NCBI GenBank assembly: GCA_013002995.1
Contig: JABDLO010000042.1
Location: 1-44,106 of the forward strand
From: Saprospiraceae bacterium
GTDB lineage: Bacteria; Bacteroidota; Bacteroidia; Chitinophagales; Saprospiraceae
Length of the DNA stretch: 44,106 nt
Reading direction: 5' to 3'
The notes under the pieces were generated by a model. That model saw nothing but the letters and a program-made list of their open reading frames with translations, ran no database searches and had not been told where the DNA came from. Shown piece after piece: positions 8,691-16,999 of this stretch. The position numbers were made by a program, and so were the translations under genes. Within the stretch, counting starts at the first letter, position 1, and every line of letters starts with the position of its first letter.

Positions 8691-9435
8691 CCATTAATTC
8701 TTTATGCATGGCAAGAGCTGCACCTACAATTCCTGCTTTGTTCAATAGCTTGGCAGGTACAATTTTATGTCTTAATGTCAGGAATTCACTATACTTATGA
8801 TATTTCTTACTTATACCCCCACCCAGTATGAACAGGTCCGGATTAAATACAAAATCAATGTGGTCAATTACTGCATCCAATTCCTTTCCCCATTCTTTCC
8901 AACTCAAGTCTTTATCTTCTCTGGCCTTATTGGAAGCATATTTTTCAGCTACACTCTTTTTATATTTCAAATGTCCAAATTCTGTATTGGGCATCAAAAT
9001 TCCATTATGAAAAACCGCTGAACCTATTCCGGTTCCCAGAGTGAGTAGAATTACTATCCCCTGCTTATCCACAAGACTTCCGTATTCCAGCTCAGCATAA
9101 CCAGCAGCATCAGCATCATTAATCAATACAACATTCTGTGTATATCGTTGACGTAAAGCTTGCAATAAGTTGAATCCGATCCAGGAGTCATCAATATTAC
9201 TTGCTGTGTGACATATACCGCCTTTTATGACCGAGGGAAACCCTACACCAAATGGCTTTCCTTCCCACTTATGGTCTCTAATGATCTTGCCTATTACATC
9301 AAGAACATTCTCAATGGACGCCGGTTTAGGAGTAGGATATTTAATCCTTTCAGAAACAAAATCTCCTTCAGTAATATCCACTATGGCTCCCTTAATTCCA
9401 GTTGCCCCTACATCTATACCTAATACTTTATCCAT
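8665..9435 (-). CDS. ppgK: Polyphosphate glucokinase (ROK family)
   Basis: This protein of 256 residues phosphorylates glucose, using polyphosphate (and in some family members also ATP) as donor. The N-terminal phosphate-binding motif is LGIDVGATGIKGAIVD, the sugar site includes GVGFPSVIKGG, and the ROK/PpgK signature LTLGTGIGSAVFHNG is followed by PNTEFGHL. A C-terminal GGGISKKYHKY segment completes the fold. Length and the LTLGTGIGSA..PNTE signature match polyphosphate glucokinases rather than ATP-only ROK glucokinases. It starts 14 bp after a cyclophilin gene on the same strand and is probably the last gene of that operon. Its final codons are part of a terminator hairpin. Confidence 0.92.
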   Translation of the reverse strand: MDKVLGIDVGATGIKGAIVDITEGDFVSERIKYPTPKPASIENVLDVIGKIIRDHKWEGKPFGVGFPSVIKGGICHTASNIDDSWIGFNLLQALRQRYTQNVVLINDADAAGYAELEYGSLVDKQGIVILLTLGTGIGSAVFHNGILMPNTEFGHLKYKKSVAEKYASNKAREDKDLSWKEWGKELDAVIDHIDFVFNPDLFILGGGISKKYHKYSEFLTLRHKIVPAKLLNKAGIVGAALAMHKELMEKGILHNV

Positions 9436-9449
9436 TTTATACAGCCAGA

Positions 9450-10352
9450 TTATTTAATTACTCTAATCTTTTTAATCAATATATCTTCCAAAGGTCGGTC
9501 ACCCCTATTGGTTCTGACAGAAGCAATGGAGTCAATTACCTCTATCCCTTCAATTACCTGCCCGAAGACCGTATACTGGCCATCCAGGTAAGGATATCCA
9601 CCTTGTTCAACATACTGCTTTATTTGGTTAGGGCTGTATATTATACCAGTTCTACTGGAAATCTGTTCAAATTGTTCTTCACCCAAAGATTGTCCATGGA
9701 CGATATAAAACTGCGATCCTGAAGATCTTTTATCAGGATTTACATTATCAGGAGTTCTTGCTGCTGCCAATGCCCCTTTAATATGTAATAATGAATCTAC
9801 AAATTCCGCCGAAATCGTATATCCCGGTCCACCACTTCCAAGCATTGCATTTGGTCCTGCATTCTTTGACCTTGGATCCCCACCTTGAATCATAAATCTT
9901 GGAATGACTCGGTGAAAGATCAACCCCTCATAGAACCCTTCTTCTGCCAATTTAATAAAATTATCCCGGTGTTGTGGAGTCATATCATATAACTTAATCA
10001 ACATCTCACCGGCGCTTGTTTCCATTTGCAGCAAACATTCAACAGGTGGAGCAATGATAATGTCCTTTTCAAGTGTCTTACGTTTTCCTCCTTCAATTGC
10101 AGTAAGCGAGGCCTTATACCTCCCGGATAAAAGATACCTGTGATCAGGTGACGAATCTCTTGAAATTGTTCCATCTCCAAAACTCCATATAAAAGAGTCC
10201 GCCTTCTCTGTTTGGTTTATAAAATCAACACTTGCAGGTGCTGAGTTGGCTTCAGAGACCCAATCAAACATGGGTTTAGGACCACCACATCCTATACATA
10301 TTATTAATAGAAAAAATCCTAAGCTATAAGATATCTGTTTCATCCTTTTCAA
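9450..10352 (-). CDS. PKD-domain cyclophilin-type peptidyl-prolyl isomerase, lipoprotein
   Basis: This protein of 300 residues has a lipoprotein signal (LLIICIGCGG, lipid Cys about residue 22). Next come a PKD-like beta-sandwich (SFIWSFGDGTISRDSSPDHRY, residues about 40-100) and a cyclophilin domain from about residue 107 with FHRVIPRFMIQGGDP and GSQFYIV. The catalytic Arg, Phe and Gln of FHRVIPxFMxQGG are present, so isomerase activity is likely. It should be anchored in the envelope and assist folding of exported proteins. Its start overlaps the stop of the upstream cyclophilin gene by 4 bp. The PKD-cyclophilin pairing is less usual than a cyclophilin alone. An alternative start at 10343 is possible. 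Confidence 0.9.
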   Translation of the reverse strand: MKRMKQISYSLGFFLLIICIGCGGPKPMFDWVSEANSAPASVDFINQTEKADSFIWSFGDGTISRDSSPDHRYLLSGRYKASLTAIEGGKRKTLEKDIIIAPPVECLLQMETSAGEMLIKLYDMTPQHRDNFIKLAEEGFYEGLIFHRVIPRFMIQGGDPRSKNAGPNAMLGSGGPGYTISAEFVDSLLHIKGALAAARTPDNVNPDKRSSGSQFYIVHGQSLGEEQFEQISSRTGIIYSPNQIKQYVEQGGYPYLDGQYTVFGQVIEGIEVIDSIASVRTNRGDRPLEDILIKKIRVIK

Positions 10353-10999
10353 TTAGCTATCCTTACCTTCATTTTAATGTCCTGGACGGGTCTGTTTCTT
10401 GGATCAGTCTGGACAGAACATAATTTATCAATCACTTCAATTCCTTCAACAACTTCACCGAATACTGTATATTCAAGATCCAGATCAGGCCTACCTCCTA
10501 TGGTTCTGTACTTTTCTTTCTGAGCTTCATTATACTGAATGCCTTTTCTCTTCTCCCAACTGTTTATTTGAGCGTCTGATTGTGGAGTACCCTGTACTAC
10601 ATAGAATTGAGAACCGTTGGATCTTTTTTCCGGATTAAAAGCATCACCTTGCCTTGCAGCCGCAAGAGCACCTTTAAAATGAGGTGCACCTATTTCTGCT
10701 TCAAGAGTATATCCTGGACTTCCAGCTCCTAATTGGACACCTGGAGCAGCACCTTTTGATTGAGGATCTCCCCCCTGAGCCATAAACCCACTCATTACTC
10801 TATGAAACAAAAGGTCATCATAAAATCCTTCTTTTACCAATTTGATAAAGTTCTCTTTATGCTTAGGAGTTGAGTCATACAACTCTGCTTTCATATCTCC
10901 GAATTCCGTCTCAATAACTACATAAGTAGGACCACTCGAGCAAGCATTAAATAAAATTGCCATCAATGCCAAAAAGGCTATTAAAACTATTCTTTTCAT
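10349..10999 (-). CDS. Cyclophilin-type peptidyl-prolyl cis-trans isomerase, lipoprotein
   Basis: This 216-residue protein has a lipoprotein-type signal peptide (FLALMAILFNACSS, Cys about residue 20) followed directly by a cyclophilin domain. The active-site stretch FHRVMSGFMAQGGDPQ and GSQFYVVQG are present. The domain aligns along its length with the cyclophilin part of the next gene, including the loop insert rich in Glu, Asn and Gln and the C-terminal YTVFGEVVEGIEVIDK. The two are therefore tandem paralogues, and the second has gained a PKD domain. They overlap by 4 bp and are co-transcribed. Role: folding of envelope proteins. Confidence 0.92.
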   Translation of the reverse strand: MKRIVLIAFLALMAILFNACSSGPTYVVIETEFGDMKAELYDSTPKHKENFIKLVKEGFYDDLLFHRVMSGFMAQGGDPQSKGAAPGVQLGAGSPGYTLEAEIGAPHFKGALAAARQGDAFNPEKRSNGSQFYVVQGTPQSDAQINSWEKRKGIQYNEAQKEKYRTIGGRPDLDLEYTVFGEVVEGIEVIDKLCSVQTDPRNRPVQDIKMKVRIAN

Positions 11000-11050
11000 C
11001 TCTGTAATATTTCATTTTTTCGACCAGATTGAATATTCGATATCCACTGC

Positions 11051-11419
11051 TTATTGGTCAAAGTATTTAATGATCTTTTTCTTCAATATATTTTCCTGTT
11101 CTTTAACTCCTTTTACAGAAAATGGTTTTTCAACTTCCCAATGAGGCCATCCATCCTGATCTCTCCCTTTGAATTTATAGTATCCTTCATCTTCAAGTAA
11201 AGAACAGACTGCAACATGCATCAAATCTTGCTTTTCCTCTTTAGAAAATTTTTTTCCACTTTCAAATATCCCAAGTTCCTGTACACCTATTAGAAACAAT
11301 ATCACTTTAAGGTCAGGTAGGTCTTTACTAGCCAGACTTTCCTTAACCAGGTGTCTGATGCGCAACCACTCGAAGTCAAGTTGCCATGAATCATTTTCTA
11401 TTTCCTGATTTTCAAGCAT
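11051..11419 (-). CDS. Conserved-looking hypothetical protein
   Basis: I do not recognise this 122-residue protein. It has no signal peptide or membrane segment, is rich in Glu and Lys, and contains hydrophobic stretches suggesting a compact alpha-helical fold (KVILFLIGVQELGIF, DLMHVAVCSLLEDEGYY). A segment RDQDGWPHWEVEKPF near residues 85-99 has several aromatic residues. It ends 51 bp before the first cyclophilin gene on the same strand and could be the first gene of that operon. Codon use resembles its neighbours. Function unknown. Confidence 0.7.
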   Translation of the reverse strand: MLENQEIENDSWQLDFEWLRIRHLVKESLASKDLPDLKVILFLIGVQELGIFESGKKFSKEEKQDLMHVAVCSLLEDEGYYKFKGRDQDGWPHWEVEKPFSVKGVKEQENILKKKIIKYFDQ

Positions 11420-11612
11420 ATAAAATAAAGCCGCAAATATACACTTTCATATGTTTAATTCTTTCCGTTATTAGAATATGCAGAAAAATTTCTGTGCCGA
11501 TGGAACCACACCAATAATTCTTCGCTTTAACCTGATTTCAATCATCCTGATTGATGAATATGGAATGATGAATTGGGTAAGCAAAGGCCTAGTGTCCAGG
11601 TAGGAAAATTCT

Positions 11613-11640
11613 CATCTCTCATCTCTCATCTCTCATCTCT
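11613..11640. repeat. Short tandem repeat, 7-bp unit x4
   Basis: Four perfect copies of CATCTCT lie just 5 bp from the end of rsgA, in the gap between rsgA and the hypothetical gene. No coding frame uses them. Perfect copy identity suggests recent slippage. Confidence 0.9.
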
Positions 11641-11644
11641 TAAA

Positions 11645-12586
11645 CTACATATCCGTTCTCAACTCCCAATAATTCTGATCCTCGATCTCATCCAGTATGG
11701 TGAGATAATTAAGATACCGCAACTCTGATATTTCATTGGTTTCGACTTTTTCCTTGACCGCACACTTCGGTTCATTCCTGTGGGTACAGTCTGAAAACTT
11801 ACATTCTTTAGAAGCCAGGAATAATTCCCTGAAGTTATGAGCTACATCCATGACTTCAAGATGATTAAATCCTAGTGTTTTTATTCCTGGTGTATCTATG
11901 ATATTACCACCATCTGTTAATTCAAGCATTTCTGCAAATGTTGTTGTATGCTGGCCCTTACCTGAAAAATCAGACAATTCCTGGGTGCGAAGATCCAATT
12001 CGCCATCTATGGCATTGACCAGGGTTGATTTACCTACCCCCGATTGACCACTTATCAGTGTCGTCTTATTATGCAACACTTCCTTAAGATCTTCAACTCC
12101 ATTTGCCGTAAGGCTAGAAACTAAATAAACTTTGTATCCAATCCGCTCATATATCTCCCTCAGGTAATGGTACACAGATAATTCTCCCTCTCCATATAAG
12201 TCACTCTTGTTAAATACAATGTGTACAGGGATATTGTAGGGCTCTGTCATCAGCAAGAAACGATCAATAAAGCCTTGCTTTAGATTGGGTTGAATGATGG
12301 TTACGATAAGTATGGCCTGGTCTATATTGCTTGCCAGCAAATGGAGTTGGTGTTTCTTTCGAGGGGACTGCCTTACTACATAATTCTCCCGGGGAAGAAT
12401 TTCAATAATCAATCCCACATCTTCTTCAATTAAAACCTTTACATCATCCCCTACTGCAACAGGATTGGTAATTTTTAATCCTTCAATTCTAAATTTACCT
12501 CTTATTCTGGAAGGGATAACGGTCCCGTCTTCTAGTTTGACATCGTACCAGCTTCCAGTAGATTTAATGACCTTCCCTGTTTTCAA
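11645..12586 (-). CDS. rsgA: Ribosome small-subunit-dependent GTPase A
   Basis: This 313-residue circularly permuted GTPase matures the 30S ribosomal subunit. In order it has an N-terminal OB-fold, the G4 motif NKSD (about residue 125) before the G1 P-loop GQSGVGKST (about residue 178), and G3 as DTPG. A C-terminal zinc knuckle has CKFSDCTHRNEPKC, with ligands Cys, Cys, His and Cys. The permuted order of the G motifs is diagnostic. The start overlaps the stop of the upstream GGGP synthase gene by 4 bp, so the two are translationally coupled. Confidence 0.96.
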   Translation of the reverse strand: MKTGKVIKSTGSWYDVKLEDGTVIPSRIRGKFRIEGLKITNPVAVGDDVKVLIEEDVGLIIEILPRENYVVRQSPRKKHQLHLLASNIDQAILIVTIIQPNLKQGFIDRFLLMTEPYNIPVHIVFNKSDLYGEGELSVYHYLREIYERIGYKVYLVSSLTANGVEDLKEVLHNKTTLISGQSGVGKSTLVNAIDGELDLRTQELSDFSGKGQHTTTFAEMLELTDGGNIIDTPGIKTLGFNHLEVMDVAHNFRELFLASKECKFSDCTHRNEPKCAVKEKVETNEISELRYLNYLTILDEIEDQNYWELRTDM

Positions 12587-13377
12587 GATACTTCCTTTGA
12601 TTTTTTGGAAACTTCATGGATGGCCTGAGAGATTTCAATAATTAGTGAAGGATCTTTCTCAATAGCAGTTCCCACCACAATATTATCAGCTCCTGCTTTT
12701 ACATTTTCTACAGCCTTTTCAGGGGTAGATATCCCACCGCCTATAGTAAGTGGAATGTTAATTCCACTGCTTACAGTATTAATCATCCGCGTCGAAATGG
12801 CATTATGTGCTCCACTTCCTGCATCCATGTAAATCATTTTTAATCCCAGTAATTCACCGGCTATCGCAGTACATAAAGCAATATCATCTTTATCTGCAGG
12901 TATCGGCTTGGTATTGCTCATATAACTTACCGTAGTCTCAATGCCTCCGTCTACCAGCATATAACCTGTAGGAATTATCTCAAGAGGACTTACCTTCAGA
13001 AAAGGGGCACTTATCACGTGATTGCCGATGAGAAGATCAGCATTGCGGCCTGATATTAATGACAGAAACAATATGCCATCTGCCTTATAACTTAACTGAA
13101 ATGAATTTCCCGGAAATAAGATCATCGGTATGTCACAATGTTTCTTGATGTCTGTAAGTACCTTATCAAGCATATCATTTACCACAAGGCTACCACCTAT
13201 TAGGAAGTAGTCAACTTTTGCCCTTTGAGCGAGATCCAATACCTGATCCATTCTACCCAGCCTCAACTTATCAGGATCAATTAGTACCGAAAACTTCTTC
13301 TCTCCTTTCCTCTTTGCATCAAGTAGGTCTTGATAAATATGTGATAATGGTTCAAACATCGAATCAAAAGTAAACAT
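12583..13377 (-). CDS. Geranylgeranylglyceryl/heptaprenylglyceryl phosphate synthase family
   Basis: This TIM-barrel prenyltransferase of 264 residues makes the ether bond between sn-glycerol-1-phosphate and a polyprenyl diphosphate. Family motifs are visible: VLIDPDKLRLG at the N-terminal strand, YFLIGGSLV, PMILFPGN, GYMLVDGG, YMDAGSGA and PLTIGGGISTPEKA with GADNIVVGTAIEK at the phosphate-binding end. Size and motifs fit the group found in Archaea and Bacteroidota. The start may be 13377 or the in-frame ATG at 13359. The gene overlaps rsgA. No G1P dehydrogenase is in the window, so the final product remains open. Confidence 0.92.
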   Translation of the reverse strand: MFTFDSMFEPLSHIYQDLLDAKRKGEKKFSVLIDPDKLRLGRMDQVLDLAQRAKVDYFLIGGSLVVNDMLDKVLTDIKKHCDIPMILFPGNSFQLSYKADGILFLSLISGRNADLLIGNHVISAPFLKVSPLEIIPTGYMLVDGGIETTVSYMSNTKPIPADKDDIALCTAIAGELLGLKMIYMDAGSGAHNAISTRMINTVSSGINIPLTIGGGISTPEKAVENVKAGADNIVVGTAIEKDPSLIIEISQAIHEVSKKSKEVS

Positions 13378-13426
13378 ATTTGTTGAAGTCTATGATGGTT
13401 GACTGGAATATCTGGTCGATAATAAT

Positions 13427-13434
13427 TAGCTTTG
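13427..13434 (+). promoter_or_regulatory. Possible -7 promoter box of the ALDH7 gene
   Basis: TAGCTTTG fits TAnnTTTG and lies 34 bp before the start codon. An upstream TTG at 13399 is 25 nt away, a little longer than the usual spacing, so support is moderate. Confidence 0.4.
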
Positions 13435-13468
13435 AGGCCTTATTAAAATACTCTGAAACCCTAATCAT

Positions 13469-15001
13469 ATGAACACTAGATTTTTAAGAAAACTAGATCT
13501 CAAAAAGAAAAATAACGGCAGCTCTTCAGGCTTAAAATCATGGGCCGATTCAGGTGAATACATCGATTCCTGTTCTCCTGTTGATGGAAAATTGATCGGA
13601 TCAGTATCCGTCACCTCCAGAAAAGAATACGATAGGATCATCAGAGCTTCTCAAAGAGCTTTCATAAAGTGGAGAGCAATACCCGCACCTCAACGCGGAG
13701 AGATCGTCAGGCAATACGGTGATATGTTGAGAAAGCACAAAGAAGATCTGGGAAAGCTTGTTTCATATGAAATGGGTAAATCCCTCCAGGAAGGATACGG
13801 TGAAGTACAGGAGATGATAGACATCTGCGACTTTGCTGTGGGTTTATCCAGGCAATTATATGGCTTATCCATGCATTCAGAGCGTCCTTCTCATCGCATG
13901 TATGAGCAATGGCATCCCCTTGGAATTGTAGGAATCATCTCAGCATTCAACTTTCCCGTTGCAGTATGGTCATGGAATGCCATGATCGCAATGGTATGTG
14001 GTGACACAGTGGTCTGGAAAGCAAGTGAGAAGGCACCGATGTGTGCAGTTGCTTGCCAGAACCTGATGGCTGAAGTACTTAAAACCAATAAAGTACCGGA
14101 AGGTGTGAGCTCTATCATAAATGGGGATTACACAGTAGGAGAATATATGACTACCGATTCACGCATTCCTTTGGTTTCAGCAACTGGTAGTACAAGAATG
14201 GGCAAGATAGTAGGAACAACTGTCGCCCAAAGATTGGGTCGTAGTCTGTTGGAGTTGGGTGGAAACAACGCCATTATTGTCACTCCTGAAGCAGATCTTA
14301 AACTTGTTCTTACAGGAGCCGTATTCGGAGCAGTAGGAACCTGTGGGCAGAGATGTACTTCAACGAGAAGATTGATCATCCATGAGTCCATCTACGATAC
14401 TGTGAAAAAGCAACTCAGAAAAGCTTACAGACAGCTCAGTATAGGAAATCCACTCGATTCTAAAAACCATGTAGGACCACTGATTGATACAGATGCAGTA
14501 GACAATTACCTCAACGCTATTAAATCTGTAAAGGAAGAAGGTGGTAAAATGCTCGTCGCCGGTGGTAAATTAAAAGGTGAGGGATATGAAAGTGGCTGTT
14601 ATGTTAAGCCTGCCATCGCTGAAGTAACCAATGATATGGCTATTGTCCAGCATGAAACATTTGCTCCTATACTATATCTAATTAAGTATTCAGGAACGGT
14701 AGAAGATGCCATAGCCGTACAGAATGACGTACCACAAGGCCTGTCTAGTGCGATCATGACAACCAATCTCAGAGAGGCAGAATTGTTCCTATCCAATGCA
14801 GGGTCCGATTGTGGGATTGCCAATGTCAATATTGGAACCAGTGGTGCAGAAATAGGTGGCGCATTCGGTGGTGAAAAAGAAACAGGAGGAGGCCGTGAAT
14901 CAGGTTCTGATTCCTGGAAGGCGTACATGAGAAGACAGACCAATACGATCAACTACAGTACAGATCTACCGCTGGCACAAGGTATTAAATTTGACTTTTA
15001 G
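13469..15001 (+). CDS. Aldehyde dehydrogenase, ALDH7 type (probable aminoadipate-semialdehyde dehydrogenase)
   Basis: This NAD(P)-dependent aldehyde dehydrogenase of 510 residues carries the cofactor-binding region (SAFNFPVAVWSWN, WKASEKAP, ATGSTRMG), catalytic Glu in LLELGGNNA (about residue 262) and catalytic Cys in GQRCTSTRRL (about residue 296). The GQRCTSTRR signature and the C-terminal GGAFGGEKETGGGRESGSD with WKAYMRRQT match the antiquitin/ALDH7 group. That group oxidises alpha-aminoadipate semialdehyde or piperideine-6-carboxylate in lysine breakdown. It stands alone, so the lysine-pathway role rests on family membership only. It converges on the M14 peptidase with 27 bp between stops. 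Confidence 0.93.
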   Translation: MNTRFLRKLDLKKKNNGSSSGLKSWADSGEYIDSCSPVDGKLIGSVSVTSRKEYDRIIRASQRAFIKWRAIPAPQRGEIVRQYGDMLRKHKEDLGKLVSYEMGKSLQEGYGEVQEMIDICDFAVGLSRQLYGLSMHSERPSHRMYEQWHPLGIVGIISAFNFPVAVWSWNAMIAMVCGDTVVWKASEKAPMCAVACQNLMAEVLKTNKVPEGVSSIINGDYTVGEYMTTDSRIPLVSATGSTRMGKIVGTTVAQRLGRSLLELGGNNAIIVTPEADLKLVLTGAVFGAVGTCGQRCTSTRRLIIHESIYDTVKKQLRKAYRQLSIGNPLDSKNHVGPLIDTDAVDNYLNAIKSVKEEGGKMLVAGGKLKGEGYESGCYVKPAIAEVTNDMAIVQHETFAPILYLIKYSGTVEDAIAVQNDVPQGLSSAIMTTNLREAELFLSNAGSDCGIANVNIGTSGAEIGGAFGGEKETGGGRESGSDSWKAYMRRQTNTINYSTDLPLAQGIKFDF

Positions 15002-15028
15002 ATAAATAGAATACCCAATAGTGGGGAT

Positions 15029-16789
15029 TTACTCAATCCTCAGTATCGGGTAATGCATATACTGTTGCTCATAATGGGGTGATCGCTCGTAGATGAACCT
15101 CAGCTGAGCTCGTGCATCCTTGCTGAATGCTTCATCCTCATCCTTTTTCTTCTCGAATGCCCGACGGAGGGATCGATCCTTTTTAAGGAGTTCTTCTGCT
15201 CGCTCCTCGAAGACATAGGATGAGAAGTATTCCTTGGACATCAGAACTCCGTCCATGAAGTTCCACGCAAAAAAAGAATCGGGGGCTTGTGGCTCCAGGG
15301 TTTCTATGACATAGCGGTCTTTACCCTGTCCGGTATAGATGATGTAATCCCCTTTGCGGATGAGCATTTCCTTCTCCACAGGAGTAACTTCTACATTGTA
15401 ATGGAGATAGTGCCCTTCATATGGAGACTTGCGACTCTCATAATTGTCGATTTTATATTGAACCACATCTATCAGTGTATCGGATTCTACCCTCTCCATC
15501 ACTACATTATTCCATTTCAATCTTTCAATGACCTTCCGGTAAGCCTGAGGGATGATGTAAGCCTTTGGTTTCTTAATGGTTGCGGTGCTATTATAGGTAT
15601 TGTAAAAGGGGATTTTCTTAGTAAACGGTTTATCCCTGTCATAATACAATCTGGATTGACCTGTCACTTTGCTTTCTTTATATCCGGCTTCATAACCTTT
15701 AAATTCAATTTCGTCCGTTTCATCGAAGTCCAATGTCCAACTCAGATCATGCTCCTTTGCAGAAGCATATTCTTTTCGGCCCTTATTTCTAACCTTAATA
15801 ATTTCTTCATAATTCTCATTCAGATGATGTAGCATATTTTCCATAAAGTAGAAAACGCTCCATACACGATCTTTAAATGGCTTGAGCATATGGGTCTCCG
15901 GCATAAAGGAGATGGTATGATTCATAGCTGCATATCCTGATGAATATCGTGGGAGGTCCAGGAATCCGGCAATACCTTCATCTGGAGTTCCCCTGGAAAA
16001 CACATATGGTGTCATTTCATAACCATCATTTTTCATCTCTTTATAGAGTTCAGGCAACATTTCCCTGGTCATATATTTTGAAATATCCTTCTGCAATTTA
16101 TCTTTCTGGGTTGCAATCAAAGTGATGACATATTGATAATCCGCTCCATTGGAAGTATGGTTATCGATGAATACATCAGGATCCCATTTATTAAACAACC
16201 TGTTAAAGGATTCCGCATTTCTGGTATCCGCTTTTATGAAATCCCTGTTGAGGTCAAGATTCTGAGCATTCCCTCTGAATCCATATTCTTCAGGTCCATT
16301 CTGATTGGCTCTACTGTATGATCCTCTATTCAATCCACCACTTATGTTATAGAAGGGGATTATTACAATGACAGTTTGATCAAGTAATTCCGCCCATTCC
16401 TTGTTTTCCAATAATTCTCTCGCTAGCATCATGGAGGCATCAACTCCACATGGTTCTCCCGGATGGATGGCATTATTCACCAACAATATCACTTTACCTG
16501 ATGATTTTGATACTTCAGGATCAAAGACCATGTCCTTATCTATGATGACTTCATGCAATGGAAATCCACTGTCGGTCAAGCCAAATGGAACAGTAATGAT
16601 CTGATTGTATTTTTGCGAAAGCAGATTGTAGTATGCTATCGCCTCCTCGTATGTAGCAGAATGATTATCATTAATTTCAAATGGTGTTTTCATATCTTCT
16701 GTAGAAGAAGTAATGCGTTTTTTAGTCCCACAGGATGTCGTAAAAAACAGAATCACTAATAAAATGGTTAAATATCTGGAAGTCATCAT
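15029..16789 (-). CDS. M14-family zinc carboxypeptidase, lipoprotein
   Basis: This 586-residue protein has a lipoprotein-type signal (LVILFFTTSCGTKK, lipid Cys about residue 20) followed by a carboxypeptidase A-like domain. Zinc ligands are visible as HPGEP within NNAIHPGEPCG (about residue 114) and a later His in FIDNHTSNGADY. The catalytic Glu probably lies in FMPETHMLK. The C-terminal 250 residues form an extra domain I do not recognise. The protein should act in the periplasm or at the outer membrane on exogenous peptides or cell-wall fragments. It reads toward the ALDH gene and diverges from the 17000 gene. Confidence 0.9.
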   Translation of the reverse strand: MMTSRYLTILLVILFFTTSCGTKKRITSSTEDMKTPFEINDNHSATYEEAIAYYNLLSQKYNQIITVPFGLTDSGFPLHEVIIDKDMVFDPEVSKSSGKVILLVNNAIHPGEPCGVDASMMLARELLENKEWAELLDQTVIVIIPFYNISGGLNRGSYSRANQNGPEEYGFRGNAQNLDLNRDFIKADTRNAESFNRLFNKWDPDVFIDNHTSNGADYQYVITLIATQKDKLQKDISKYMTREMLPELYKEMKNDGYEMTPYVFSRGTPDEGIAGFLDLPRYSSGYAAMNHTISFMPETHMLKPFKDRVWSVFYFMENMLHHLNENYEEIIKVRNKGRKEYASAKEHDLSWTLDFDETDEIEFKGYEAGYKESKVTGQSRLYYDRDKPFTKKIPFYNTYNSTATIKKPKAYIIPQAYRKVIERLKWNNVVMERVESDTLIDVVQYKIDNYESRKSPYEGHYLHYNVEVTPVEKEMLIRKGDYIIYTGQGKDRYVIETLEPQAPDSFFAWNFMDGVLMSKEYFSSYVFEERAEELLKKDRSLRRAFEKKKDEDEAFSKDARAQLRFIYERSPHYEQQYMHYPILRIE

Positions 16790-16999
16790 TGAATTGACTT
16801 AAATTGTTTGGTGATTGTCAACTGTAATATCTGAATTGAATCGAACTTAAATTGTCTTGAAAAGTATCAATTTATAGGACAATATCGGATATTTAAGAGG
16901 AAATTAACGAGATGTAAACTTTCTCTTTATAACACTTTGACCGTCAATACAGTTAACATTAATACTGAATATACCCACAAGGACATAAAATATCGCCCG

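Noticed and set aside
14599-14952. Minus-strand open frame of 117 codons
   Set aside because: It is antisense to the conserved C-terminal part of the aldehyde dehydrogenase and has no recognisable features.
15008-15028. Small hairpin between the ALDH gene and the M14 gene
   Set aside because: The stem is only about 7 pairs with a mismatch, and there is no T-run on either strand.
15287-15832. Plus-strand open frame of 181 codons with hydrophobic stretches
   Set aside because: It is antisense to the M14 carboxypeptidase, whose motifs and signal peptide are clear. The hydrophobicity is a by-product of the opposite frame.
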